Position numbers and translations under genes: made by a program
Notes under the pieces: generated by a model
Database searches by the model: none
What the model saw: only the letters and a program-made list of their open reading frames with translations
Told to the model about the DNA's origin: nothing
Assembly (NCBI GenBank): GCA_009746045.1
Contig: RPFO01000034.1
Span: forward strand, 2,311,971 to 2,375,970
Direction of reading: 5' to 3'
DNA: 64,000 bases
Origin: Mesostigma viride
Lineage: Eukaryota; Streptophyta; Mesostigmatophyceae; Mesostigmatales; Mesostigmataceae
Shown: positions 18,627 to 33,672 of the stretch, piece after piece
Position numbering within the stretch: the stretch's first letter is position 1
Layout of the letters: the number at the start of each line of letters is the position of its first letter

Positions 18627-20312
18627 CCCCCCTTAGCCACATGGGCACAATGCAAAAGATGTCTGGGTAGGTGGAATCTCAACACCCCCCTTAACCACAT
18701 GCTCGTAGCATGCCGTCCAGTTGCTACCATGGTGCAACTGAAAATGAAGATGCCGTCCTCGTGAAACGCTTGAAGCTCCAACATGCGGTCGTGAGCCGCA
18801 CTACCGCCACTGATCCCCCCCCCGGCAACGCGAATGAGTGTCCTGCCATAGCAGCAACGCACTAGCTGCCCATCCTGTATAGCTGATACCCAACCCTTAG
18901 TTGGAAAAAGTGCTCTAGATGCTACATTCCCCCCTCACTCAAAGCGGCTGCCCATGGACACAATAGGGCCACACAGTCCCACAAATATAATACGGCAACA
19001 CATGCCAACAAAGAAAGTCCCTATGAGCTAACCCAAACGGTATAGAGGTAGGGTAACGGCAACAACACGTGCTGTACACACACGGAGCAACATAACGTAC
19101 GCCATCTCACAAAATTAATGACACCAACATCACGTTTTACGCCAATATAAACGGGGTGAAAACAAACATGGCAACAAATGCCACACAAACAAGGTACAAT
19201 ACAACCTTCAACACAAGACACAGTGGCCATAACAGATAAACGCGCTTCATAGCAAAGAAAACAGGACGTGCAAAACATTACCGCCACAAAGGCGAACACA
19301 TAAGTAACGATTACTTCGTCACGATTCACAAATCAGCCCGAGAGTAAACATAACGTCCGACATTACAGGCTATGCCGAAATGCACAGCCCAATTCGACAC
19401 AAAGGACGTAAACACTTGCATACAAGCAATGCTCTCAGCACAAAACAAAATAACACACGCGTCACAGGCACTTAACTCACGAAAACAAGTCGTAGACGAC
19501 GATACAACGGCGCTTCACTACGCCGCAGACCAGTGCCACAAATAGCGTGCAAAAACTCTGGATATACACTCCAGGTACGTAGAAAACGTCTCGTGGGAAC
19601 AATACCAAAATGTGTGGGCCATTGCCAATGAACGCATGGCAAAATAAGCACATAATTGCTGGAAGAACACAAAGAAAGAACCAGAGAACGCAGGCTTACG
19701 GCGCCTCACAAATTCCAGCAAACACGACACAAAAGTCGACATACAAGTTAATTTCCCACAGACAAAACATTAGGGCAACCTTGAGGAGTGGGGTCTGTGC
19801 ATCCTGGGCGACAATTTCCAAGGGTCGTTGCAGCTAGCGCAGTTGCAAATGCCATGGCCTGGCCGAACACCGTCAACTGACCGACGTGATGCCTTGGCAG
19901 CATTTTGCAGTCGACTTGACCGTTGGCGCTTGACAACACTTTTGGCTGACAGGTCGCTGTCCACGTCGTTGTCGGCTCGCTCGAGGCCTCGCGCCAGCAC
20001 CGGACTTGGCAGTCCAGGACTTGGAAAAATTTGGCAGCTTGCCGCTTGGTCGATTTCGCCCTTGCGTCACGAATTTGTTCCCCCTCAGTTAGGCTGGCAG
20101 CGTTCGAGCGCCGCGCCTTTGGTCTGGTCGCCGGACTTTGGTTACTAGCACCAGTGTCACCTGGTATGCTGGCGGCGACAACGCGCTCCGCCTGCACTGG
20201 GCTGTTCTGGACCGCGGTTTCTGGAAGTACTTCAGCGTCTGACACGGACTTCTCCATTGCGCTGGAAACTTCTCGAATTGGCGTGAACTTCCACTGGGCC
20301 GGCGCAGAGTAC
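18627..20312 (-). other. C2 internal region without recognisable pol
   Basis: Holds a 210-codon open frame (19748-20380, minus) overlapping the end of the Gag-protease ORF, and a 102-codon Cys-rich frame (19021-19329, minus). I recognise neither and cannot tell whether they are translated. The polypurine tract and a second copy of its surroundings (ACCCCCCTTA-CCACATG at 18625-18645 and 18680-18700) lie at the left edge. Confidence 0.4.
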
Positions 20313-21878
20313 CTATATAAAGCCACGCAGTGTGCGAGTAATGCCCAGTAGGCCGCCCCCGATCCCGCATACACGGGCAAGCATGGCCAGTATGACCGTT
20401 AGGCCCACGGCCAGCCACTCCGCCGCGTGTCCCGAGGCACGTGAGATGCTGCGCTCGCTGCTCGCCATTTTCTGCCCTTGACAGGCAGCGTCGACGTCCT
20501 TGAAGCTCGTCGCCGAAGATTTCAGCTCTGGGATGGCGTCCATCGCTGCGTCCGCACCGCGCGCGGGCAAAAAGTAGGCGTTGTTCCTCGTCACGATGCT
20601 GCAGGGCCTGCTGTCCAGCACAGCAACCCGCTTGGCGAGGTCGACGTTGTGGCCATCCTTGACGAGCTGGCCGACAGATAAAAGTCGGGTGCTCAGCTTT
20701 GGAACGAGCAGCGCGTTTTGGAGGTGCACGTCTGCCTCCTGGCCCGGCAGCTTCAGCTTGACAGTCCCGATGGCTGTCGCCTTCAGTTTGCCGCCTGAGC
20801 CGGCGATTTCCCTGTTGTGAGGGTGCAGGCACACGAAATCCGACGGGCATGGCGTCATGTGACAGCTCGCTGCAGAATCCAGCACCCAGCTGGTCGGCGC
20901 CTTCTTTTCATATTGCGTGAGTGCAGCAGTGTCCGACGGCGATGGCGACTCGGCGATGGTGGCGAAGACGAAGCCGGACGGCAGCTCTGCAGCCTCCTGG
21001 GTGATGTGCGCCTCGCTGGCACCTGGTGAGTGCCCCTTTCTCGCCGCTGATGTCGCGTGGTTCCGTCGCGTCGCCTGGTTCTTGCGTTCTTGCTTCAGCT
21101 CCGGATGCTTCTCCCAGCACTGGGCCTCCACGTGCCCGAGCTTCTTGCAGTGATAGCACCGCTTTCCTCCACCTTTCTTGGTAGTAGTGTGGAAAGCCTG
21201 GCCGTCCGATGAGCTCTCCTTCTTTGCTTCAGCAGAACGCCCTCCCATCAGCATGTCCTCCGCCTCCAGCAGCGCAGCCTTGACCTCCTCCAAGTTGTCC
21301 TCCTCCTTGAAATGCACCGATATCAGCGCAGGGCGATATTTGTCTGGCAGGCCGCTCTTGAGAATGGCTGCGAAGTCTTGGTCACTCATGACTCCCCCCA
21401 CAGCACGGTACTCCGCCAGCAGCAGCAGTCCCCTTAGGATATACTGCCCCATGGTCTCCCCTGGCTTCATTTGCAGCCTGTGCAGCTGGACCCTGAGGTC
21501 CATCCGGTGGCTCTTGGTGAGCTTTTGCTGCTCGTAGACCTCCCTCAGCGTCTTGTAGAGCTTGCTGCCAGATTGGTCTGGCACGAGCGATAGGATGCGC
21601 CTCGCTTCTCCAACAAGTGCAGCTGAGATAACAAGGCCGACAGCCATGTCAGCCTTCGGGTCCTCCTTGGTGCCAAGCAGAACATCCTTAACCCCGTAGA
21701 AGCGACAGAAGCCCTCAAGGGATGTCTTGGTCTCCTCCCAGCCACGTAAACTTGTGCCGTCAAATTTCAGCACCATCTTGGAGCACACATTCAGCATAGG
21801 AGTGTAGTCCACCTCGCTTGCCATGGAGCTTGTAACTGGGCTGGGTTTCTTGGTGGTCTTCTTGGAGCTCATGAACAA
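20313..21878 (-). CDS. C2 Gag-protease polyprotein with hydrophobic C-terminal segment
   Basis: One open frame of 521 residues. Residues about 25-220 form a Ty1/copia (UBN2-type) Gag: LKFDGTSLRGWEETKTSLEG, then ILRGLLLLAEY and LPDKYRP. A CCHC knuckle CYHCKKLGHVEAQC follows (about residue 240). The aspartic protease is at about 330-430: WVLDSAASCHMT with the D-S-A variant, and LLSVGQLVKDGH. Copia polyproteins normally continue into the pre-integrase domain; this one ends instead in about 90 residues that include a run of some 25 hydrophobic residues (around AVGLTVILAMLARVCG). It starts a few bases after the PBS. The frame is intact, consistent with the near-identical LTRs. Regulation would be from the LTR. 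Confidence 0.85.
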   Translation of the reverse strand: MFMSSKKTTKKPSPVTSSMASEVDYTPMLNVCSKMVLKFDGTSLRGWEETKTSLEGFCRFYGVKDVLLGTKEDPKADMAVGLVISAALVGEARRILSLVPDQSGSKLYKTLREVYEQQKLTKSHRMDLRVQLHRLQMKPGETMGQYILRGLLLLAEYRAVGGVMSDQDFAAILKSGLPDKYRPALISVHFKEEDNLEEVKAALLEAEDMLMGGRSAEAKKESSSDGQAFHTTTKKGGGKRCYHCKKLGHVEAQCWEKHPELKQERKNQATRRNHATSAARKGHSPGASEAHITQEAAELPSGFVFATIAESPSPSDTAALTQYEKKAPTSWVLDSAASCHMTPCPSDFVCLHPHNREIAGSGGKLKATAIGTVKLKLPGQEADVHLQNALLVPKLSTRLLSVGQLVKDGHNVDLAKRVAVLDSRPCSIVTRNNAYFLPARGADAAMDAIPELKSSATSFKDVDAACQGQKMASSERSISRASGHAAEWLAVGLTVILAMLARVCGIGGGLLGITRTLRGFI

Positions 21879-21891
21879 TCCTCCGATACCA

Positions 21892-22735
21892 TGTTGGAAA
21901 AGTAGAGGAAACTAATGGGTTTTACACGATGCCTTTTGCTTGGCCTTGCTACCCTTTCACCTTGCAGGTGATGAAAGACTGAGCTTGAAGACAATGGAAG
22001 AGAGACCAGAAAAAGAGTTTTTTGTCATAGATTTAGAGGTTAGGAAAAGAGGTTCAATAGATGTTAAATGGAGGTGGAATAGAGGTTCAATGGAGGTGAA
22101 ATGGAGGTACCTGCCCTTAGGGGGCAGTTTCCTTTTATACCTTTTAGGCTAGGAAGGATGACATCAGCAATGACATCATCACAGAAGCTTGTAGAAACAT
22201 CCTAGCATATTCCTAGCATACTCCCAGCATATTCTCAGTATATTCCAGGAATATTCCTGGCATATTCTTAGAACATTCCTAGAACATTCTAGACATGATC
22301 CAAAGAGCTGGCATAATAGCTAGATGCCAAGTGTCTACATAATAATGTGCCACATAACATAATCAATAAAGTGACACATCTCTTTTCCTTGGAGTGACAA
22401 GTGTCATGCAATGAGTCTACCCACTTGTCATCATGTAAGTCATAACATGTGTCATCATGAGCTGCCAACACTTGTTAGCTCATGGACCAAACACTTGTCC
22501 AATAGGCCATAGCACCACTTGTCAATCAAATACGTGATGCTACTAGGCTGACTCAGGGTACAAGTCATCCATGTCCAAGTATAGGACTATGGCACATGAA
22601 TATTGATCAGCTCATTGAGCCCGATTCATCTAGCTTATCATAGCTATCAAATTCCCAGTCCATATGGAATAAATCCAACAAGATAGAAATCAGGCTGGGA
22701 TATATTGTGGCCAGGTGGATATAATATCCCTAACA
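21892..22735 (-). repeat. C2 5' LTR
   Basis: 844-bp partner of 17795-18626. The first base of the internal region on the minus strand begins the primer-binding site TGGTATCGGAG. Confidence 0.9.
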
Positions 22736-22740
22736 CGCTG

Positions 22741-23198
22741 GTTTCAGGCTCGTCCTCGGCATTTCGGTGCCCTTGCTGGTTCATGTTGATTATCGATCTG
22801 ATTCGTTACTCCTCTGTCCCTACCATGCCCTCCTGTGTTAAAAAGGATTAAATGGCTTACCTTTTATTAATTAAGAGCATATTTCCTCTTGCTTAAGTGT
22901 TTTCCTTTGTTTCCTTTTTATTTTCTCCTTGATAAGATTTTATTTAATCCTTGATCAGATTTTAGGTTATTCTTTCCTTTTCCTTGCTAAAGTGGTTGCC
23001 ATTTCCCTTTGTTTTCTTGGTCATGTCCCTTTGATCTGATTTTATTTTCTCTTTGACCTGATTTTCATTTATCCTTGATCTGATTTTATTTTATCCTTGG
23101 TTGGATTTTTATTTTATCCTTGACCAGATTTTATCTTATCCTTGTTCAGATTTTTAACCTTCCTCGTCCAGTGTATTTCTTTCATTTGCACATCAAAC
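22741..23198 (+). other. G1 leader continued, with degenerate T-rich tandem repeats
   Basis: Resumes the G1 sequence after C2. From about 22920 it consists of degenerate repeats around CCTTGATCTGATTTTATTTTAT, leading to the gag start codon at 23199. Confidence 0.5.
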
Positions 23199-24752
23199 AT
23201 GTCCTCTCATACGTCTCTTGGGGGGGGTATGTCTCCCATTAACCAACGTTCCTCAGGTGTTAATCCCGGTGTTAATTCTGGTACTCCTCAATTGGCTCTG
23301 GGTAACAGACGTGATTCCTTGGACACTGTTCATCACTTGACTCCTCCGTCTCACAGTGTACGTTCTGACAGTACTCCCTCTACTCCGTCCTTTCACCGTT
23401 CACCTATTATTCCTCCTCCTACGTTTGAGGCGCGTACTAGGGCTCTTGCCCCATCCTCTGCTATTCCTCCTGGTAATGCTGGGAATCCCTCTGTGTCTAT
23501 ACCCTCTCAGGCTCCTCAGGTGTCAGCCCCTCGTGGTGTACGTAGTCTCGCTCCTGTGGGCCCTACTGCATGGGTATCCTATACTGCCATTCCTACACAT
23601 CCTCCTGCTTCCTGGGCATACCCTGATACGGCCTATCTATGAGGCAGCCCAAATCCCCTCACGTGTAGCAGAGTTAGAGATTAATCAGGATTTTAGCACC
23701 ATGCCTCTCCATGATAAAAACTATGATCATTTTTCTTATTCCACAATCAGAGAAGCCTATACACTCCCCACACCTCTGGTCACCAACCTGACTCTGTGGT
23801 GCCCTCACGTCCTCTTCCTACTAAGACCTATCCTGCTCCTCATAATTGGTTACTGCCTGAGTAAAAGAGTGGGCCTATGGATAAAACTGATCCTTCTCGT
23901 GCATCTAAGCCCCCTCCCCTTCCCACCTTTGCTAGTGTGCCTAATAAGTTAGATATTAGTTCCACCCCTCAGCAGCTAGTTTTTCACATTTCTTGTGCTC
24001 CGCTCTCAGCGGCCTCTTGGGAACAATATTATAGGTGGAAACTCCCTGATGTTGTTCTTGTCCCTCATTACCTTACCACCTGTGTGGCTCCTGCCCTTGT
24101 CACCCTCATTCAATGTGAGTCCCTCGCGTCACATGCATACCCTAACGCAGTAGCAGAATTGTTTAATTAGGAGATTGGAAAATCATGTAGTGCCTCCAGA
24201 CGTTGACTGGCAAGAGCGCCTTAGATTTTGATCCCTCGAGCAAGGCAATAAAACTTACGGGAATACCAACGGGAATTTGATGCCTAGATGGTACGCATTC
24301 GAGACCTCTCGGGTGCGGAAGTCCGTGCTCGCTTCTTGCAAGTTCTTAATAAAAACCTCTTGCGTGAAGTTCAGAAACAGTTTTCTGCATATAGTTTTCG
24401 TGACCTTCCTCGATCTGCTGTTCGTACCGATCTCCTCCGTGTAGCTGATTTTATGTATGCTCCTGCTCCTGTCCGTACTAGGGTCCATAACCTTGTCCTC
24501 ACTCCTGAAGAAGAAGAGGCATATGTAGAAGAATTAGATATTTGTGTTACAGATATATCTGCATTGGATGTGTCTCACATCACGTGTTATCACTGTCATG
24601 AGGTGGGCCATCTTAAGAGGGAGTGCCCCAAGTTTCTTTCCGGGGCCACCATCCTCATCCCAATGGCCGCCCTCCGCGTACTCCTCAGCGGGCCTCTCCC
24701 CTTCGCCCATCCTCAGGTCGTTCCTCTTCTGCTCCTCAACCCTCTAGGTTAA
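23199..24752 (+). pseudogene. Ty3/gypsy Gag of G1, frame-disrupted
   Basis: ATG at 23199 opens a Ser/Pro-rich N-terminus (to 23642), followed in other frames by a capsid-like stretch (about 23630-24170, including NKLDISSTPQQLVFHISCAP and WEQYYRWKLPDV) and by 24288-24660, which ends in a CCHC knuckle CYHCHEVGHLKREC at about 24590. At least three frame changes or stops break it. Its continuation, the protease, is found 17 kb away at 42.4 kb, on the other side of C1. Confidence 0.75.
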
Positions 24753-24936
24753 ATGCTGTACAGATAGCTCCATATAGTGAATCCCCATTCTGATCAGGAT
24801 GCCGTCCCCTCTCAATACCCTCGTGATTCTCCAGCAATGGCTTTCTTCTCCGAGGTTTCCTCCAGGGTTCGTTCCCTTGGATGATGTAGGGGGGGAGGGA
24901 AAACAGTAGACCTGTCAGCAAGGGCCAAGGGGTAGC

Positions 24937-25398
24937 AGTTAGATGAGATGCTTAGGCTGACACACGGATTTCCGGCCTGCGCGCCGCGTATTGCCTACCG
25001 CGGCTGTCAGAGCGGGACACCTTAGTACTGTACGGCAGGGCGTACGGTACTGCGGTGTCATGTGGACGGACGTGTAGTGCGTGCCAGACTGTTCCTAGGC
25101 TCTAGCTTGACCCGCCAGATCCGGTGTAGCCGGGTCTGACGGGCCAAGTGTTAGCTGGTTGCTATACGTGGTCGCATGGCATTGCAGTGTACAGTTTTCC
25201 ACTGGTAGGCGCTGCAGGTAGCACTGCCATAGGCATATAGGCGTAGCACTGGTGGGGAGTGCCGCAGGACCCGAGTTTGCCCAGTTCCATCCTGAGCCCT
25301 CAAGCTTTCATTACATTCCTTGTATTATTGCTAATACACTCGTCATTCTCATTTCCAGCTTTCGTCAGTTGTCCTACGTCTCACGACGCATTCCAACT
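24937..25398 (+). repeat. C1 5' LTR
   Basis: 462 bp, AGTTAGATG at the start and CATTCCAACT at the end. Differs from the 3' copy by a few small indels and substitutions (for example CTATACG against CTAGTGACG near 25165). Confidence 0.9.
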
Positions 25399-25439
25399 TG
25401 GACTGAAACAGTTTTTTTTTTCCACAACAAAAAAAAAAC

Positions 25440-26884
25440 ATGGCTTCCAACAACAACGTCAAGGACAATTCAACAAGGGGAAGGCGCCTGCCAGGCGCAC
25501 ATCCCCCCGCCTCTCGCCGGAGGGCTCGCCCTCCGCCACCGAGGCACCGAGGGTGACGCCCAACGTCACCTTCCGCACGGTGGTCGCCGATCACCCACGG
25601 CATCGGACCCCGCAGGTGGGGGCCGGCGCCCGGGGGCTGGCGAGAGGACGCCCGTTTGCCACTGGCGGCTCGTCCGCCATGGCACCCGGGGGGCAGGACC
25701 CCCGGGCACGTGACACCCCCATCGCAGGTGATGGGGGTCGTGAACGAAGCGATTCCTCGGAAGAGGACGGGGAGGTGCCGCCCACGAGGCCGCGGACCTC
25801 GATAGAGCTTTCCTCCCAGACGCCGGCGACGTCTGGTAACCTCTCGGTGGGCCGCCAAATGGCCATCCTGGACATTGATCGATATGGTGCGCATGTTCCG
25901 CCGCCTGTCGAGTTCGGGCGCCTGCCGTATCTTCTCCCCATCGGGGAAGATGACATTCCAGCGTTCATTTCTGTGAATGGCTGGATCATTCGTCAGCGGT
26001 TTCAGCTGACTGCCGATGAGCCGTCGCACGCGATCGATGTTCATCGGACGCACACGATGCTCGAGCGTCGTCTGCGGATGCAGTTCAACTTGATCCATGT
26101 GGCGGTTTGGATGTGGTGCTTTGCCAACCGGCCGAGGCACAATCCGGGCACTGTGGATCAGTGGGCGTCCAGGCAGCGTCAGCGAGAGGCGCTGCGCGTG
26201 GTGGCCAAGCAGGAGATCGCGCTGACCCCGTTGCCTGCGTGGCGGCCGTGGCCCCAAGTCACGCCAGTTGGCTGGGGCGATGACAGGCGCGAGGCGGCTG
26301 CGATGCCGCCTGCGACGGAGCGCGGGGCGGCAGTCGCCCCTACCACACCAATGGGTGGTGTAACCACCCAGGACCCTCTGGCAGGGCAGAGGGTCCAGCC
26401 TCAGCAGCCGGCTCCCCCGCCCAGCGTGGGGGGCCAGGTGGCTGAGGAGGCCACCGGGGTTGCAGGGACCCCGGCGGCGACGCCAGCTCCCGGGGTCGCA
26501 GGGACCCCGGCAGCGACGCCGGCGCCTCCGGCGCAGGCGGGGGAGGAAACTCCCATGGAGGGTGTCACTGGCACCTCCAGCGGCTCTGGGGGGCAGGCCC
26601 CCTCCAGTCGCACCAAGGACAAGGCCTTGGCTGGGCCGGGTGGACCTCAGGGTCCCACCCTGGCGGGGCAGCAGCCGGCAAGGCTGGAGGGTGATCTGGA
26701 AGGTCGGGACTTCATCACCCTGGGGGATGAGCCTGTGTGGCGGGCCATTCAGGCTGCCACAGCCTCCTTCCGCGGGCTGGCTGACAGGAGTCAGCAGCTG
26801 CACATCGCGGAGCTAGGCGGGCAGTCTGGTGTGTGCGATTATCACGCACTTACTGGGCTTGCCCAACCTCCACGTGGACACACG
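25440..26884 (+). pseudogene. C1 ORF1: unrecognised protein preceding Gag
   Basis: The ATG at 25440, just after an A9 run, opens only a short frame; the long frame (open from 25259 to 26884) is one base off, suggesting a homopolymer indel. The protein has a basic N-terminus, a Pro/Arg-rich region, a central conserved-looking part (VGRQMAILDIDRYGAHVPPP, then IGEDDIPAFISVNGWIIRQR and LIHVAVWMWCFANRPR, about residues 200-300), and a Pro/Ala/Thr-rich linker with repeats of GVAGTPAATPAP. I recognise no family. C3 and C4 also have an ORF in this position but with no similarity obvious by eye. Confidence 0.5.
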
Positions 26885-27814
26885 TAGGGTGTGTGACGCC
26901 TTGCTGCCTGCCCTGCAGGCCCTCCTCTCAGGGAGGAGGGTGCAGGGTGACAGGCTTCGCCTGGTGCGACGCCTGGAGCTCCTTCACAATGCCATCATGA
27001 CCGGGGCGGGTAGGTGGTTGCCTACCTGGCTGCATCATGATTTTACTAACCCTACTGACGATGACGTGTCTCTCTCTCCCACCTTCCATGACTGGGAGGA
27101 GGCCCGCAGCAGGAGGCGCGGGAAGTCACACACACTCACACCCCCACCTAGCCCACCCCTATGTTGCCTACCCATCCTACGCAGCCCATGCTTGCCCCTC
27201 CTGCTCAGCTCATGCACTCAAGTAGCACCTTCCTCTCAGCATGTCTCTCCTGTGAATGCTGCAGCAGCAACCCCATCCTCTCCCTCTCCCCCTGCATCCC
27301 CTTCCAGGTGGCCCACATACAATGAAAACCGTCCTGTGAATAGGATCAATGTCAGGGGGTTGCCTGAGGGGCATACTAGGGAGCAGGGGAATCATGTACT
27401 TCTCTCTCTCCAGCTGGCTAGGGAGGAACTGAATGTCAAGAACTGGTTTGGATCTCTCATGCAGGGGGATTTTTACCATCAGTCATCCTCTCAGATTCAG
27501 AATCTCATCCTTGTCTTCCAGCGTAGGTATCCCAGGTGGCAGGACACACAGGCTAGGGCAGTCTGGGAGGCCTTCATGAAGGAGCTAACTGACCTGCTCT
27601 CCACCCCCTCATCTGTGGATATGTATGGGGCATTCAGGTGGGTAGAGGAATACAGGGTCACCTCCGTAGACTACGTGGCTGAGACCAAGAAATATGAGCT
27701 AGCCATCAAAGCCCGTCCTGATGTCCAGCAGCTAGATCACAAGTTCTTGCTGCATGCTTTCCTGGAGAAACTCAAACTTGACAAAAACACCTACGCTATG
27801 CTTGCAACACGGGA

Positions 27815-27836
<22 letters not shown>
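26829..27836 (+). CDS. C1 Gag capsid-like region
   Basis: Open frame of 336 codons overlapping the previous frame by 59 nt and the next by 25 nt. After a Pro/Ser-rich stretch it contains RPVNRINVRGLPEGHTREQG, LLSLQLAREELNVKNWFGSL, IQNLILVFQRRYPRWQDTQA and a helical end FLLHAFLEKLKLDKNTYAML. The helical, Trp-containing pattern followed in the next frame by zinc knuckles fits a capsid domain. Similarity to a named family is not certain. The frame changes are probably lesions, because the homologous Gag of C3 is a single frame. Confidence 0.5.
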
Positions 27837-31105
<3,269 letters not shown>

Positions 31106-32706
31106 TAGAGCAAGATTGTCGCACACACATAGGTTTCCTAAAATGGGTGGAGGCCTTCAACAAGGCCAGGGAAGAATGGGTAGTGCCAGATCCTCTAAGC
31201 CCCTCTCACACTCCACCTGTCACACCTATTGACAAAAAGCCTGCAGGGTGTAAGCACTTGCGCCTGAAGTTTGTGTGCAAACATAAGCCAGCAGCAGATG
31301 GGTCAGTCATTTTCCATGCTAGACCCTGTGTGACAGAGTTCAAGGGTACCACTGATCTGACAGAGGCAGAGTTGTACACGCCAGGCATTCAGCAAACCTC
31401 TCTAAAAATATTGCTGTCTGTCTTTGTGGGTCATCTCAATGACGGGGATGACTATGTATGTAAGGCTACAGACATTAAAAGGGCTTTCTTGAAGGGCTCA
31501 CCTGAGATAGCACAACAAGTGTGGCATGGTCAGGTGTATGTAGTCGCCACTCCCAGAGTCTGGGCAAAACACATCCCTCAGCAGTACCTGAAAGCTAACA
31601 TAGGTGTTGAAGGGCTGCAATCAGCTCCTCGCATTTTCAGGATGTCAGCTCAGGCTGTGTTTGAAAAGCTAGGGGCTAGATATGATGACATAGACCCTTG
31701 CTTCTTTGTGGTCCCACACCCTCATGGCATGCATAATCACCTTTGTGTGGCATGGGGATGATCAGCTGATTGCTGGGCCAAGGCGTGCTGTAGATGAGTT
31801 TATTCACCAAGTGTCACAGCACTTTGTTGAGATTGGCAAGCAAGTAGAGCTGGGCACCACTGCCATAAAATTTTGTGGCACAATGTTACAACTCCAGCAG
31901 CATAAAAACCAGTGGGTGTGTGCACTTTACTGTACTCTCCCAATGATTACATGCACAGCTGTTTGGAGGTTCTGCAAACAAAAATCAAACCTGGTGCCTG
32001 TCCCACCATTAGAGGCAAGCTGGGGTGGTTGTGCTCAACTTGTGCACCTCACCTGGCTGTGGTTAGCAGAGTTGATGATGATGTCTTGATGCAAGTAGGT
32101 CACAAAGCCATCACCAAAACTCTCCAGGAAGGCCCTCCTCTTATCTTGCATTCCTTGGATATCTCCACAAAACCATTCACATCCAAGCTATGATGGATAG
32201 TTCCATGGAGTCCAGGCAGATTACCAAGTTGCAAGCAAGGGAGTCAGGCTTGTATTTTGTGCAGAATGATGATGCACCCTTGTCTCTCATTTCATGGATG
32301 GTACAGCCGGTTGCATAGACGCAAGGCTGTCAGCAGCAATGCTGCTGAGTGCAGGGCAGTGGTGTCAGCAGTGCTTCATGCCAGGTACTTGAATCACGTG
32401 CTGGTTTGGTTGCAGATGCAAGCAGGCAGCAGTGCTGGGGTGGTGGCACACTTGCTCACTGACAGTCAGTCAGTCCTCAGCTTCCTTGCTAACCCTTATG
32501 CTGTGCACACTGATCTTGACTGGGTGGTCCTTAAACAGGAGTCCACCTACTGGGAGTCCACCCGTCACGTGGAGGACAAGCACAACGCTGCTGATGCACT
32601 CACCAAAGTAGTGCCTCAGCAGGCAGCTGATCAATATCAGCTGTTGTACCACCTGATGAACCCGTATGGCAAGCAGGCAACCCTGCTCCATCGGGGGGAC
32701 GCCTAG

Positions 32707-33179
32707 CAGGGTCCTGTTCACCAGGGCCGCCTAGGTAACCCAGTACCCCTTGGGCAGGTCCAAGGGGCAGGTTGTGCTTCCAGTAAGGGGGGTTGGTTGT
32801 TGGAGTCTGTTTTTATGCACCTGCGTGCCCTATGCCAATAAAATCTGTTTTGATTTTTTCACACCCATGGAATTTCGTTATGCCCACCTTCATAGGTGGG
32901 CAGGGGATGTATCTCACATTCTTTCTCCACTAGGGTTGTATGCCTTGGTGGATTGGCCTTGAGCTCAGTGGCTCAGGTGCCTCCCATTCAAGTGGAGGGT
33001 CAAACCTCCCTTGACAGGTGGTTACCCAGGACCCCAGTTTACTGTGGATCTCTTGGGCCACCTGGCCTCACTGTTCAGTGGCAGTAAAGGCATGGGTGCT
33101 GTCATGTTGTCTAGTACAATGTGATCAGCCCAGGTGCAGGATGCAATATTCCTGTCACCTGTCACCAGGACTTCAGCCA
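32707..33179 (+). other. C1 3' region
   Basis: Non-coding. Contains AATAAA near 32837 and the first part of a tandem repeat of roughly 105-110 bp (GTGCAGG...CCTGTCACCTGTCA...GACTTCAGCCAC) that continues after the CACTA element at 41244-41460. Confidence 0.5.
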
Positions 33180-33195
33180 CACTAGGAACTCAATT

Positions 33196-33540
33196 TCTGA
33201 GAAAATTCTCAAAACCCCTCAATTTTCTCACCCCTTTGAGAAAAAAGGTGAGAAAAGTGAGAAAAATCTCAATTTTTTCCCGCAAACGCTAGGCAACAAC
33301 TTCTCACCAGGGTGAGATTCTGGTGAGAAAAAGGGGGTTTGGGTGAGATTTGGGTGAGAAAAAACCCTAAAGTGAGAAAAAAGGTGAGAATGGGTGAGAA
33401 AAAGTGAGAAAAAGTGAGAAAAAGTGAGAAAATTGAGAAGTTTCTCACCAACACGAGAAAAATCACTAACACGAGAAAAATCACAAGTCAACGTGGTGAG
33501 AAATTTCTCACCAAGAGTGTAACACGAGAAAAATCATGAG
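33196..33540. repeat. CACTA left subterminal repeat array
   Basis: Dense GTGAGAAAA, GTGAGATT and GAGAAAAATCA motifs, the likely transposase-binding region. Confidence 0.8.
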
Positions 33541-33672
33541 CTTTATTTCATTAAGTCCTTAACGTGAAAAAAAACTCAACACCACTTTGATATGCATTAT
33601 AGGGTGCACCACAAAGGTGCAATATAGGGTTCATACAATATAAAACAGCACATCATTCCATAAACAATGCTG

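Larger units (their letters stand above)
17795..22735 (-). mobile_element. C2: Gag-protease-only Ty1/copia element with intact ends
   Basis: Flanked by the 5-bp TSD CGCTG (17790-17794 and 22736-22740). Direct LTRs lie at 17795-18626 and 21892-22735, with ends TGTT...AACA. They differ mainly by a 12-bp indel and a few substitutions, so insertion is recent. In minus orientation the PBS TGGTATCGGAG directly follows the 5' LTR, close to the usual initiator-Met tRNA PBS, and a polypurine tract AAGGGGG precedes the 3' LTR. The only long ORF is Gag-protease; no integrase, RT or RNase H is present. It would need a partner element to move. Confidence 0.9.
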
